Source of the DNA: Gymnothorax reevesii
Lineage: Eukaryota > Chordata > Actinopteri > Anguilliformes > Muraenidae
DNA length: 64,000 bases
Assembly: GCA_029721435.1 (NCBI GenBank)
Contig: CM056586.1
Coordinates: forward strand, 70,271,679 to 70,335,678
Reading direction: 5' to 3'
Position 1 is the stretch's first letter, and the number at the start of each line of letters is the position of its first letter. Position numbers and translations under genes: made by a program. The notes under the pieces are model-generated. The model had not been told where the DNA came from. It saw only the letters and a program-made list of their open reading frames with translations, and ran no database searches. This document shows, in pieces, positions 1 through 12,425 of the stretch.

Positions 1-936
1 CAGTGACTGCTATGGACTACCTTTTCAATGTTATGCCAATATTTCTTGATCAATTTAATGCTACTTCAGTGAATAAAATGATCGTTTTAATTAAAAATAG
101 ACAGTTTTTAGGGTGAAAAAAAAAAACTTTTGTCCACCAGCAGCTAGTGAATGTTCAGACTTTATTAGCCACTCAGAAGATTACCATTATTTTATTGGCT
201 GGAGGGTGAAGCAAATCTACCAGCCGCTTGTATGTTTTACCAGCATTTGGCTGGCGGCTGGTCCTGATTTTGGACCCTGGGTTCCCCAGTAATTCATAAA
301 TGTTGAGCAGCACTGGATGCTTGCAGCCGAACCGCCCAATCACAACACGTCAGTGAAAGCGCTCGAGTTACAACCGCAGATTCAAAATGAAGGGCTGATT
401 CCTCATCGATTCCTCGTCGTCTACTTCACGATGTTCATATTCATCAAGGACACTTATCAGTGAAAATCCCCTCACAGGGCATGGAAAAATCCCCGAACTA
501 GAACCAAAATGGTTCTCCGAGATGAAACCAGCTCCTAAGAGACCATCCCTCTATATCAATTAGCATTCCAGAGATCACTCCGTCACATGCCCCGAATCCA
601 GACAGGCAAGGTCAGGCGAAGAAAATAATCACGTAAAAGCTTTCATGTATTTTTTTTTTTAATATAAAATATGCAGTAATCAACAATTATTTTCCCATCC
701 CATCCTTTCTTACCATTTGGACAATTCCAGCCCTGCTATATTCATACCTGCTCACCGAGCACCCCGTTTATATCGCACAGCTGTCAAATCTCCTCCATAT
801 TTTTGCCATCCATTTCTGTCAACAAGCAGGATATGTGCAGATCGTGCAAATCTGACCCACAGATTTCGCAATTCTTCAAAAAGAAATGGAATATCGTTAA
901 TCACAGGGGTCATCACTAATTGAACGCCTATCGTTA
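1..936. other. chn1 intron after exon 6, no gene seen
   Basis: AT-rich, unremarkable DNA with short A and T runs. It is part of the intron leading to the C1-domain exons outside the window. I searched it for the alpha1-specific first exon and did not find one. Confidence 0.6.
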
Positions 937-940
937 TTAA

Positions 941-1008
941 CCCTTAGAGCGCTAAAGACAAAGTGTTGCTCAATGATGTAAGATATCAAAATCAACGCTG
1001 TTGAAAAC
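941..1008. mobile_element. TTAA MITE, truncated copy
   Basis: After TTAA at 937-940, CCCTTAGAGCGCTAAAGACA continues into gatgtaagatatcaaaatca and stops after gctgttgaaaac. Only one arm of the family palindrome is present. Confidence 0.8.
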
Positions 1009-1441
1009 ATCAATTAATAAACAATTACAAAAATTCCATTGGCATTTGATGATCATAATGTAGCTGAGTCAATATGGAAGCACAAAGCTAATTTATTTAA
1101 TTATTTATTTTTTCGCCAATAGCATGAACAATTCTACTATGAACCACTGTACATGGCAGGTTAGATTTAGCCAGAAGACACGAGCCACTGCTCAGAACTA
1201 ATATGCAATCATACGTACGATGAGAACTGTAATAAAAAGGAAGGAATGCAACCTGTGATCACTGTATGCTTTTTAATTTCATATGCTTCAACTTCTGTAA
1301 AAAAAAAAAAAAAAAAAAAATAATTGTATAACAATTAAATTATTTAAATTATTTTCAAAAATTACATGAATCATTTCTCTACAGACAGACAGACAGACAA
1401 AACATTGTAAACATCCCTCTCCATGCTGTTCCAAGCATTAA

Positions 1442-1643
1442 CCCTTCGAGCATGGAAATTAATTTTCAAAAAATATACATTTAATCATCTTGTGCTGTTG
1501 AAAGCCTATCATGTGGCAACTCGTTCAAAAGCGCTCCCCAGCGGGAGCTCTTTTAAACAAGGCATCGCGCAATAGGTTTACAGCAGCTTTGATTTTGACA
1601 TCGTATCATTGAGCAACAACAGCTGCGTTTAGCGCTGTAAGGG
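1442..1643. mobile_element. TTAA MITE, reference copy (202 bp)
   Basis: TTAA at 1438-1441 and 1644-1647. The ends read CCCTTCGAGC and, inverted, CCCTTACAGCGCTAAA. The core is a palindrome around gagctcttttaaac with arms cctatcatgtggc/gcgcaataggt. The TTAA target and CCC ends suggest a piggyBac-mobilised family. The element lies in the chn1 intron, 83 bp downstream of the exon 6 donor. Confidence 0.9.
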
Positions 1644-1726
1644 TTAATAAAGATGGAATAAATGGCCCTGCTGAAGATCACTGCGCACACTGCAGCTCTG
1701 AAAGGATGAGAAGGCGCTTTACTCAC

Positions 1727-2018
1727 CCTGTCGGCCTGACTGCCCTCGTCTCCGAGGGGCTCCTGCCCGTCCGGGACGTCCTCCGACAGGACCGGCAGAT
1801 GTCTCTTAAGCGCCGGCTCGCGGTTGAGCGTGGTGTAGCCCACGTGCTCGTAGATGGGGTTGATGGTCATCTTGGCGATGTATTCGGCGGCCTTGGTCTC
1901 GATATAGAGCGTGATCAGGCCGTCGGTCACCAGGTCGTGGATGGACTCAAAGCGCTTCTCCCCAACAAAGTGCTTCCCATCGTAGTATAGGCGGAAGTTT
2001 CGGGTTTGGTTTCCGAAT
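1727..2018 (-). CDS. chn1: chn1 coding exon 6 (SH2 second half and linker)
   Basis: A 292-bp exon running from the last base of Arg87 to Arg184, phase 0. It holds the rest of the SH2 domain ([51 protein letters not shown]) and the linker ([17 protein letters not shown]). It then runs into an acidic stretch ([15 protein letters not shown]) that differs from mammals. The acceptor is ggacccag and the donor is gtgagt at 1721-1726. Ile126 and Tyr143, both altered in human Duane retraction syndrome, are the normal residues. A TTAA-type MITE begins 83 bp past the donor. Confidence 0.97.
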
Positions 2019-3771
2019 CTGGGTCCGGGGGAGAGAGGAGAGCGGGCGTGAGGTGGGCGGGCCGGGAGGGACACGTTTTCCCGCCGTAGTTCCCAGCAGC
2101 GAGTTTAAGGGGAGAAAGACTGCAGTATAGAGACAGGGAGGGGTGAAGCCTCCGCTATAAAAACAGACTCCAGGAGCGCTAGCCGCTCCTATCAGGCCCT
2201 CTCCCACCTCCTCGGTGCTGACCCGACAGCTGCGTGGGAAACAGGACCTATAACAGCGTCCAGATGCCGCCGTTAGACTGGGGAGTGCGTCCGCTGCACT
2301 TGCCGGTCATAAATAATGGAGCTCTGTATTACCGCTGATCGATAGCAGTTGTGCCTCTGTGAGGTCTTTCTGTCCGCAGCGTCACCTCGGACTGAACAGA
2401 GGCCTTCAGTGAGAAAAGCTGTGCAGCGGTGGGGCTGGAGACCGCGACAGTACAGAACAAACCGCCGAAAACAGGGCGAGTAATCAGAGCCGCGGCCTGA
2501 GACACCATTTCTACGGGTAACGGCTGCCGAGGCCGGGATGTGAACAGAAGCCTGTGCTGCAGTGATCGCTGAGGAAGGAGGGGTTAAACACATCTCTAAA
2601 AAATATCTTAAAGGGACCATCTCAACCCTTGGGAGAAATCAGAAATCTGATGCAAGTTCATTAACCCAAAAGGCATATTTTTGTCCAAATTCAGACGCAA
2701 GCCAACACCTCCCTCAATTAAAATCTCATTTATAGAAAGTAATTATATGAGAAAACACATGGGATGTAACACGGTTAGCCAGGGAGTATAAAGGCTGAAA
2801 GTCTCAAGCAGTTTTATCTTGATTTGCCCCGTTAACCACCTGAACAAAAAACCATTTGACCGCACCACCATATAATCCCTGTAAAAACAGCACAGAATGC
2901 CAATGTAAAGACTTGCTACCTGACAGCCCAGTTCAAACAACAGCCAGACGTGAGCGAAAGGTCTTTTCCCAAACTGCACTCCGGCCACAAGCACTTCACT
3001 GCTGAGTTTAACACTGTAAAGTCTCACTCACTGTGAAAAACACCATTCATCAACCAGCAGCGCACCAATACAGCTGCCGAATAACTCCAGCATGCCCTCG
3101 CCTTCCTTCAGCAGGAGTAGGGACCATGGCAACCGACAGGCACGTTACGGCCTATACAACGTCTCTGCCATCGTCCTGCTTGCGGTTTAGGAGAGATTAA
3201 AAAGTCCCATCCATACAGACTCGCCATTGGACGGTTTTCTGGTCCACACCCACTCGACACCAACTGAAACAGGAGATTTCATCCGCAGTCCCTCTGTGCA
3301 AATAAAGGCGTGGATTAGGCGACGGTGAATGATACCGAATTGAGCCAACAGTAACAGGGTCAAGAAAACTTTTTTCAATGTCATCTCGAAAAACATTAAA
3401 ATATATGAGCCTCGAAAGTTCCAATTCTGCTCTCGAAGAGCCAAAAATCACCAAATATCTGCAGCGCTGGATAGCGAATCAGAGCTGCAGACAGAGACAG
3501 ATGCGCTGGTGATGATGGCACAGCTCAGCGGACAACAATTTGAGGGACAATTTGTGCTTGCTGCTAAATTCTACAAATAGCTCACTCAGTTTACCACAAC
3601 CGATGCATAACCAAAAGCATCTGACGACAAATATGGGCCAAACAGCCTCAAAACTATGACTCTTCCCTACTCAGAATTCCGGGGACAGGCTGAGATGTTT
3701 TCGACAAAAGGGGCCAATCCTAAAAGACAACACGGCAGCTTCAACATTATAGACCTGCGCTGATCTCGGAT
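2019..3771. other. chn1 intron 5, unique part
   Basis: Moderately GC-rich next to exon 6 (2019-2640), otherwise unremarkable. ccatggcaaccgac at 3125 is a partial X-box. No exon signal is seen. Confidence 0.55.
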
Positions 3772-3917
3772 TTAACCCCAAGAGTGCTAAATGCAGCTAT
3801 TGTTGCTCACTGATGTAAAATATCAAAATCAAAACTGCTGAAAACAGTAGAGGAGCTCTTTTAAACAAGTCTCCACATGATAGGTTTTCAACAGCACAAG
3901 ATAATTGAATTTAAATA

Positions 3918-4729
3918 CACTAGACAAAAATATAAATGCCCCATGCCAAATTTGAGTTTTTATTAACATTAGGGTAATGCAATATATGAAGCAAATCAAA
4001 ATTCATTTTTGTTAATGACTAATCTTCAGATCACCGTCCATTACATCTAAATATAGGCATCTGCAAAGGAGTGACAATACTTTGAAAACATTGGGGGTCG
4101 GGTTGAAGGAATTGAATGTACAATATCTTGTGAGTCCACCATTTGTGTCTCTCTGAGCAACACATCTCCTTCACATGGAGTTGATCAGGTTTGTCTATCG
4201 TGGCCTGTGGAATGTTATTCCATTCTTCCTGGAGGGCCACACAGAGCTGACAAACATTATCCGTAACTGGAACACGTTCGCAGACATGTCGATCCAAGAC
4301 ATCCCAAAGATGCTCTACGGGCGACAAGTCCGGCGAATACGCAGGCCAGTCCAGAACTGGAATGTGCTCTGCTTCAAGGAACTGCATGCAGACTGCTCTG
4401 GTGGACATCCCTGCATCCAGCATGACCTGAGACATCTGAGGCATGATGACTTCTGACAGAATTTGACATTTTGGGGGGGCCCTTTTATTGTCCCCAGTAT
4501 AAGGAGTGTCTGGGTACTGCTCATTCTGTCTGATCACCATCTGTAAATGCCACACCCATGTACTGCATCACTACATCACTGAGCAAATGCTCACTGACAG
4601 AGAGATGTAATATAGAATGGTACACAAATCAAGAGAAATATCCCGATTGCACAAGTAAACGTCAGCATATGCTCACTAAGAGTTGAGCACTCCATATTTG
4701 ACATGGCGCATTTATATTTTTGTTTAGTG
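3918..4729 (-). mobile_element. internally deleted Tc1 nested in a MITE
   Basis: An 812-bp element with TA on both sides and inverted ends (CACTAGACAAAAATATAAAT left, CACTAAACAAAAATATAAAT right, read inward). It is about two-thirds of a full-length Tc1; the 5' half of the transposase is missing. It sits inside the MITE at 3776-4762. Confidence 0.93.
4031..4555 (-). pseudogene. Tc1 transposase C-terminal fragment
   Basis: The open stretch contains CMQFLEAEHIPVLDWPAYSP then DLSPVEHLWDVLDRHV, the region around the catalytic Glu of Tc1 transposases. The second catalytic Asp block is degenerate (VMLDAGMSTRAV), and the N-terminal DNA-binding half is absent. The long open frame is residual and not evidence of function. 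Confidence 0.9.
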
Positions 4730-5356
4730 TATTTCTAAAAATTTATTTCAGTGCTCTAAGGGTTAATATGCACAAGTCACGACTGTTTAATGCTTTAAAT
4801 TCCACGGCTGTTTCCCAATATTCTTAGGTTTCCTAAAAGACCCTCATCTTTAATTGGGCAAAGCATTCATGACGCATGGAAGGTCGGAACATCCTTAAAA
4901 ACAAAGATTCCGCTGCACGTCTGGCTTCTATTTACAACCTGAAAGTCAAGCAAATGCAAACAGATCCCATAATCCAAGGAGCATTGAGCCATTATGATGC
5001 ATTCTGGGATACAAGCACTGCAACACGCAGGACACAAGAACAGGAGCCCCAAACAGGGTGCCCAAACCATCTCTGTAAAACTAAATCTGCATGGGTATGG
5101 CCAAAAACAAACAAAAAAAAAAATTAAAATGTATTTTTCTGACAATTCCACAGCTGTGTACAACCACAACCTTTGCCTGAGCTGCTTTCATTTCAGTGAG
5201 CTGTGCTTCCTTAACCACAGCTGGCCAATCACAACAGAGCAGGCTTTAGGGGGGAGGGCCTTAGAGACAGGAGCTAAAACAGCCCGTTACAGGCTGAGTA
5301 TACAGCCTGCAAACCTGCAGCTGATTGTGTTTAGACAATTAAAACAAAAAAAACAA

Positions 5357-5730
5357 AATAAGATGTGTTTGTAAAACACTAATGCCCCCGTATGCCAGGG
5401 TCAAGAAGACAGGATCAAGGCCTAGATCACCTTTCTTCAACGAGAGGAATCGTATACCTAAGTATCAAAGACATACCACTAACCAGTCAAAGGTTAAACT
5501 TTTATGAAAATATCACCGACGCCAAGGTCAAGGTCACAAGGTCAAATTTGATGACCTCATCTGAAAGGTCTCGTCACAAGGGATGCACATGCCAAGTATC
5601 AAAAATTATGGCCAAGGTTAAAGTTTTTCCCCCCCCACTGTGGACAAACAGACGGACAGACAGACGGACAGACGGACAGCCGGACAGGTGAAAAACTATA
5701 TGCCCCCGAAACTTTGTTTATGAGGGCATA
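5357..5730 (+). repeat. dispersed 'GACAGACGG' repeat with TCAAGGTCA motif
   Basis: Begins agatgtgtttgtaaaacact and aatgcccccgta. It continues through ccaaggtcaaggtcacaagg and gcacatgccaagtatcaaa, then a (GGACAGAC)n stretch at 5650-5690, and closes tatgcccccgaaactttgtt. A second copy sits at 15302-15662. It is a repeat type common in aquatic animal genomes; its class is not known to me. Confidence 0.8.
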
Positions 5731-6204
5731 AAAAAAAGAAAAAACATGCAAATGTTTGCAAACAGGACCACAAAAATGAAACCGTTAAACTGGGAAAAGG
5801 GAATAAGATGACCTTTTTAAAGTCACCATCCTCTTGAATTGAGAACATGGTATCCGCAGCACTGAAGACAAACCCAGAAGCCCGAGTGAGTGAATGTCCT
5901 ACAGCCAGACCAGGAAATAAGCCTCATAGAGAAGCCCAGTTTATGGCTATTTGTTTCGAACAAGAGCCAAAGGTTTGCTTCCCTGGTTCATTAGACGGTT
6001 ATGAACCAGCCTTTCCGTCCTGGTCTCCTTCGCTTCAAACAGTATGTAGTTAGTTTTAGGTCAGGAGAGAATTCGCTCACAACATTCAGGTTTAAACAGA
6101 TTTAAAGAGATTTCTCACTTCTACCCAACACTGCAGACAGCGGAAGGTGCTGGAAAAAGTGCTTCCCCTTGCACGCATTTCACAGAGCCGCATTAAATGC
6201 ATCA

Positions 6205-6426
<222 letters not shown>

Positions 6427-6511
6427 TCAATATAAATATAGGTGGGTCACGATGACATTGCACAGAGTGCATTACCAAAGACAGAAAGTTCTGGATAGAA
6501 ACCAAACTCAC

Positions 6512-6543
6512 TCTCTTCCATAGTATTTCGGCCTGTTGTCGAC
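6512..6543 (-). CDS. chn1: chn1 coding exon 4 (32-nt microexon)
   Basis: Encodes VDNRPKYYGR plus two bases of Glu49. Human has VENRPKYYGRE. The acceptor is cattctcag and the donor is gtgagt. The exon lies 174 bp from exon 5 but 17,067 bp from exon 3, so correct splicing needs recognition of a microexon after a very long, transposon-filled intron. It carries the lead-in to the SH2 domain. Confidence 0.95.
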
Positions 6544-7139
6544 CTGAGAATGCAAGAAGGACAGATTAAAACGGAGCACAGAAGGTGAAACAGTGTTCTT
6601 CACATCTCATCTTTAGGAGACCTCCGCCCCAAGTCAAAATGCAGTGGACAACGCAGTAAATGAAATCACACAGATTAAAACCCATGATTAATGAAAAACT
6701 TTATTCAAATTCTAAACTGCCATATATGAGGCCAGTGGACCATGCTAAAGTCACCAGTCAGGCAGCTGATAATCTCTTAAAATGTATTTTTGCACGTAGT
6801 TCTCACAGAAAACATTCAGCCCTCCATGTATTTACATTTTTCTGAATTACCCTCTAACCCTCTTCCTTCTTTCTTTGGGAATAAATTAAAGCAATAGTTT
6901 TGCACGCTGTAAAAAACTGCTCTATTTAACCCACAGATTCAGTTTTGTTTTGAGGCTCGAACCTCAGTCAGTCGCCGGGGATCAAAGGCAGAAATAGGCC
7001 TGGTTTCTCCTAGATTCCCGGCCCACCATCTCCCCTGATGCAGAATTTTCCAGAAATAAAATGATTCTAAGGAAAAGAATTGGCACCCTTCCCAATTTCT
7101 TCTATTTTTGTCTACTTGACACAATTAAAGGTCTCAGGT
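6544..7139. other. chn1 intron 3, start; nothing recognised
   Basis: AT-rich intronic DNA between the microexon and the first Tc1 relic. Confidence 0.5.
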
Positions 7140-7990
7140 AATCCATTTTTATACAAGATGAAGACAACCTACGGACACACAAAACGCTGCGAATAAATTT
7201 AATTCATTGAAGGCAAAGAATTATTCAAAAACCATCAAGAAAAATGAATTGCCCCCCAGAACCTAATGACTGGCTTTTCCATTCTTGCTGGAAACAAGTG
7301 CAATCAAATGTTTGCAATAACTGGCATGGAGTGTTCTAAGTCGCTGTGGAGGAATTTTGGCCCACTCTTCTCTGGAGCAATATTTCAATTCTGTCACATA
7401 AGAGCATTTTCAAGCATTAACTCCCTGTTTAATGGGATACCACAGCATCTTAATCAAACTGAAGTCTGAACTTTGACCAAGGCACTCCAAACCTTCATAG
7501 TGTTTCTTTTAAGCCATTCAGAGGTGGACTTGTTTGTGCGCTTCGGATCATTGTCCTGCTGCATTACTGCGCTTCAGCTTAAGGTCACAAATAGATGGCA
7601 GATATTCTCCCTCAGGATTTTCCAGTAGAGAGCAGAAGTCATGGATCCATCAGTTGTGGCAGGTCAGCGAAGTCCTGAAGCAGCAAAGCAGGCCCAGACC
7701 ATTACACTCCCACCACCGTGAGACGGTTGGTATGAAGCTCTTATCGGGGAACGTGTGTTCGCTTTAGTGTTTGCTTTACGCCAGACGAAACGGACCCACG
7801 TCTTCCAAAAAGCTCCACTTTTGACTCATCAGTGAGCAGAATATTATTCCCAAGGTCTCGGTGGTCATCAAAATTATTTATCTTCGACAACTGTGAGAAG
7901 ACTCTCCTTTTCATAGTAATCAGTTAAGTCCTGCTTGAAAATTCTTTTGTTAACCTACTTCTTCATCCTATATAACCAATATCATGGCCT
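7140..7990 (-). mobile_element. decayed Tc1-like element, same family as 15144-16668
   Basis: Shares with the copy at 15144-16668 the segments gaggaattttggcccactc, ggatcattgtcctgctgc, gtcctgaagcagcaaagcag and cacgtcttccaaaaagctcc, in the same order. No open frame and no clear terminal repeats remain, so the ends are approximate. It lies in chn1 intron 3. Confidence 0.75.
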
Positions 7991-8744
7991 CTAACTGCAA
8001 TTACTCTCCATCGACTCTATTAGTCGATGTGAATAATGTTACATGAGCAGTTAATTAAGCCGGAGTGTTTTATTTCACTGATGATGGAGAGAAACGCATA
8101 AAGCTGCAGCCCCTGACTCTCCTCACGGTCCTCTGCATATTCATAACATTTAAAGCACACAGCCATATTGCTCTTGCACACTGAATTAACCTTTGAACAA
8201 GAGCATGAATGCATTTGAACTGGTGTATTCATCATAAACTCATTCCAAATAATCTTCACCTCCATAACAGTGTCCCGCTTCTCAAAGCTTTGCAACATTA
8301 AAGAGCCGTCGCAGGAAGCCTTCGCTCTGCGCTGATTATTATTACCCACATAAAAAGGAGATCTTCAGATGAAAAGCACAGAAAACCAATGTGAAAGAGT
8401 GTTTAACCTTGCGGTCAAGGGATGAATGTAGAAGGCGAGTAAAGCTCTATGATTAGAACTGAAGGGCAGATTAAAAGGCTTCGGGTTATTTGCAGAGATG
8501 GTGAGAGGCGCAGAGGTGCGAGGCCGCCGTGTGTTCAGTGCAGGAGAGCCAGGCAGCGTCCTTCCCGTCCCGCTCTGCTGAGGCAGACTGAACGAACACT
8601 GCAGCGGGAAGGCGTGCGACCGTTACTGCACAATGCAGCCCACCGTTCGTGGACCCTCCGTATGAGCCCCCAAAAACAGTTTAGGCCTGCACCTCACCTA
8701 GTGCTTTCTGCCTGGGCAGCGCTGATCAACCATTTCTCCATAAA
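7991..8744. other. chn1 intron 3, repeat-poor segment
   Basis: 8449-8720 is GC-rich (ggcgcagaggtgcgaggccg) with no terminal repeats and no convincing coding frame. It may be regulatory DNA. The rest is plain. Confidence 0.4.
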
Positions 8745-9158
8745 GGCCGGATAGCTCACTCGGTAAAGCATTGCATTGCCAAGCAAAAGTGACGATCACA
8801 TTTGCAATGGAGCTACAAGGTTTCAAAGTGGGAAGGGACTGCCGGGAAAAGGGAAATAAACAAACAGCTTTGTTCGTTCCTCAAGCGCCTCCTGTTGACC
8901 AGACGGGCGCTCGTCAGGAAGATTCTAAGCCTGGTCACGTCCGGGTATCCACCGCCCTTGTTCTAAACTTGTGAAAATTCAACCAATGAGTGTATAGAGT
9001 GTATAGAATGAGGCTGACGGGTGCGAACTGTCTTCACTCTCCTGAGTTGGCAGCAAGGGCTTGCATACGAGCAAGCCTCGTAAATAGTTCACAAAGTGGG
9101 CATTCCAGATTCGGGTGGGATTGGAGATGCCAAATTTATAAATAAAAATAAAATATAA

Positions 9159-9193
<35 letters not shown>
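8745..9193 (+). repeat. tRNA-derived SINE, plus strand
   Basis: The head ggccggatagctcactcggt has a tRNA A-box (tagctcactcggtaaagca). The B-box is worn. The body has tttgttcgttcctcaagcgc and ctgttgaccagacgggcg. The 3' end gggattggagatgcc runs into a (TAA)n tail at 9161-9193. A second copy in opposite orientation is at 53612-54135. Not a functional tRNA. Confidence 0.85.
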
Positions 9194-9195
<2 letters not shown>

Positions 9196-9605
9196 GAACA
9201 CAAACTGGATAATTACGACAAAAATGTTCAAAATGATCATTAGCAGCTCATTCGGTGGAGAGAAAGGTGGTCATCTGCACCGAATGAACGATAAATGAAA
9301 GGACATATGGACAACCCCCAAACGCTGAGAGCTATATTTCATAAAGCACTGCACTACAGTGCATAAAGCAAAAAGCAAAGCACTACACTGCACTTTTATA
9401 GCCTATGAGCAGTTTCAGTGGTGTCACATGAGGATCCTGAGAGGATTCGCAGGATATTAGCATTCACATCTCTGCCGGGAACTACTGACATCATAAAACA
9501 GAAGACCATTTACATACAAGCCAGTCAGAGACCACAAAAGTCACCTGCCTAAGACGGGATGCACGCATGCAGGGACAGATGCACCGACTGACACGGCCTT
9601 AATCA

Positions 9606-9905
9606 CTAGCGGGGGACTAAAATGCAATTTTGAAAGGTCACAGCTAGAAGTTTGGGAGATATTCTCTGGAAACAAAATGTTTTGTAGAGGTTGTGACCAT
9701 GGTCCAAAATGGGAGGGGGGGGGGGGGGGGGGAGGGGACTAGATGATGCGCACTCTATAGAGATGCTACCCAACGCCTCTTGTTCACCTTGACCTTTCAA
9801 ACTCAAAATGCAAATTTGGACAGGGTACCCTAGGATCATCTACCCCACAAAGTTTGGTCACCGTAGCTTCAGTGGTGGTCGGACGGATGGACAGACAGAT
9901 GGGGG
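9606..9905 (+). repeat. dispersed repeat copy, with G18 run
   Basis: gggggactaaaatgcaattt, tgaaaggtcacag and agtttgggagatattctctg recur at 47370-47460. A run of 18 G interrupts it at 9715-9732. The end carries caaagtttggtcaccg and ggacggatggacagacagat, leading into the (CA)n tract. Confidence 0.65.
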
Positions 9906-9910
9906 GCGTG

Positions 9911-10024
<114 letters not shown>

Positions 10025-10269
10025 TAAACTGCATACCCACACCGCCTCGTCGGGCGTGGGTAAAAATCAGCCACTCATTTTTGGCTGGTAAAAATCTAAA
10101 TATGTTTTTATTACTGCAGTTTGTTGTAATTACAGTACGGAGAGTCATCCTGGTCTCACGTGCAATTCTCAGTCAACATGGTGTAAAGTAGAAATAGCGG
10201 TAACTTTAACTATATCCTACGCGGAAATATTAATACAACGGTTTCAAGACTGGCAAACATAATACATTT

Positions 10270-10726
10270 GAATTAATTAATTCAGCAGGGGTGCTACCAA
10301 GGGGGGGCGGGGGCAGTGCCTACCCTGAAAAAAGCTCTGCCCACCCAATGAAAACTCAAGATAAAAAACTGATTTATTACAATTTGACAGCAAACACGCA
10401 ATATCCCACGTGATTCAAGGTTGACAGCCATTAAGAGAGAGCTTTACCAATGCTTCATCTATCTAGTACTATGTGTAATTGGTGGATTCCTTTGTCAGTC
10501 TATTCTGATGCGAAACTAACCAATGGGCACTCGGGAATTACTAGGGACCCCCCCCATTCTCTTTGACTGCCGTCTTCACACGTTGGTTACGTTGGACCTG
10601 CGCTTCTCTCAGGGAATTAAAACTTCGCCCATATCTCTTGTTGCTACTTTTTCCACCGCTTATTTTGTCAGTCTTATTGTTTGACATTAAGCTAATTTGT
10701 GTACGATACTGAGCAACAAAAGAAAC

Positions 10727-10757
<31 letters not shown>

Positions 10758-11275
10758 TCGACTCGTGTGGTTATAACCAGAGTTGGCTACCGAGTGAGCC
10801 CAGGCAGCTAGCACGCAGCTAGTCTGGAGTTGCTAGTCACTCACTGGGGTTGTTGCAACAATAATTCTGTATCATAACCACATTTCAACATTTCAAACAT
10901 CTGTATCATAAGCACTTCGAACATTTGCAAATAGAAATGCCTAGGTGGCTCATTAAAAAACAACCAGCTCCCACTCTCGCAAGTGCAGTCTCTACCAGCA
11001 GCCCTGCAACCACCGAACAGTGTGTGGCATCTGTGCCGAAGCCCGGGACTGCCGGTGAATCACCGGCAGATGCACCATGCCCCAGCAGGTCTGTACCCAT
11101 GCTGGGGGCTCAAAACGTCTGTTCTCCCCATTTTCAGGCCCCCGGCTGTGTCCACTCCTCTGGACTTAAATATGGATCACCCATCTCAGTCAATTTTAAG
11201 CATTTATCCTAAGCGTATCAAACTCGACCATGGCATGGCTTGAGTATTCAGTACTGCGCGATGCAGACAGTGTCT
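10270..11275 (+). mobile_element. hAT transposon N-terminal fragment (TTF zinc finger type)
   Basis: From about 11150 the plus strand encodes HPSQSILSIYPKRIK and then WLEYSVLRDADS in another frame. These resemble the start and end of the TTF zinc-finger segment of hAT transposases (…FP--…WLEYS…DA). The upstream part could be its leader; an imperfect cagggg-rich terminus is at about 10285. The bulk of the transposase is absent. Confidence 0.4.
10731..10758. repeat. (GT)14 microsatellite
   Basis: Twenty-eight bp of pure GT, followed by cgactcgtgtgg. Confidence 0.95.
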
Positions 11276-11386
11276 GTGTGTGTGTGTCGCAGATTTTGTG
11301 CAGGCCAGTACTCCACAGCTTTGAACAGTGAACACCTCATACTCATCAGATGTAAGGACCTCGGGCTGTAGTAGTGCAACAAGCCA

Positions 11387-11700
11387 CTTCTCTTGAGATT
11401 TGACCTTTGACCTACATGCAGTGACCTTGACAACGTAAATTTTTTGCAGGCCGTTTCTCAACAACTAGTAATAGCAATGTGAAATTGGCCCCATATAAAG
11501 CACATAGGATGGACCTGAGCATCATCTGGTTGAGTTCCACATTTGACCTTGACACTATGACCCTCAATACTGCCTTACAATGCCAAAGTGCAGTAACTAC
11601 ACATTGGATAAAATGACAGTTGTGCAGTTTTCGGCCTGAAAGTAAATTGAGGTCAGGATTTATTTGGATAGAAATTATACCATGGCAAGTCACTCAACCA
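11387..11700 (+). repeat. possible dispersed repeat with TGACCTTGAC motifs
   Basis: tttgacctttgacctacatg, cagtgaccttgacaacg and tttgaccttgacactatgac resemble the inverted form of the AGGTCA-rich repeats elsewhere in the window. No second full copy was found here. Confidence 0.4.
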
Positions 11701-12369
11701 TAATCTATCATAGATTTGCCAACTATTGATTTGTTGGGACAGCAAACAACCTTTGAAGCCATTTTTTACTGCTTAAATAAACTTGTACTTACTTACTGCC
11801 CTTTGCCTTTGTAGGGCAGAATACTTTTTCAATCTCGCACAAGAAACAAATCACGGAATTTTTTAAATTCAGAGCAATGACATGATTGTGTATAAGTGGT
11901 AATGATCCGCATCAGTTTTGCTCAGTTAAGGTCACTGTGACCCACTTGTGTCACTATAACCGGCAGGCTTTATATCTGGTATTCATACACGCCTTTGTGA
12001 TGATTCCTGTCTGTTCCATATAACAGCGAGGCCGAGCAGAGGAGTGATGTGAGAGAAATGATCAAACTCAAGGGAAGCTCAGCTCCAGCTTTATTCAAAC
12101 TTTCAGCTCCTCTCAGCTTCATTAAAGTTTTAAAACGCTCAGGGGTGTCTTGATGACAAAGCCTTTCGAAGCCCCACTCACACGCTGCTCACCCACCACG
12201 ACCTCAGGAGTTCAAATCTGGCCCTTTAGCGTTTCCTGAGGAACAGACTTTCACTCATTTACTCGTGTTGTGGAAGTAAGCCGGGGTGGGGCACCTATTT
12301 TCACTTCCAAGCTAAAGGAAGCACTTCCTCCACGAAGTGGAAAAATTATGAAACTGTACTGAAGGCTTG

Positions 12370-12425
<56 letters not shown>

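Larger units (their letters stand above)
3776..4762. mobile_element. TTAA-type MITE copy, split by a Tc1 insertion
   Basis: The left part 3776-3917 and right part 4730-4762 together form one copy of the roughly 200-bp TTAA MITE family (see 1442-1643), flanked by TTAA at 3772-3775 and 4763-4766. The intervening 3918-4729 is a Tc1 element with its TA duplication. The Tc1 insertion is therefore younger than this MITE. It lies in chn1 intron 5. Confidence 0.9.

Noticed and set aside
1706..1990. 94-codon plus-strand frame
   Set aside because: Antisense shadow of chn1 exon 6.
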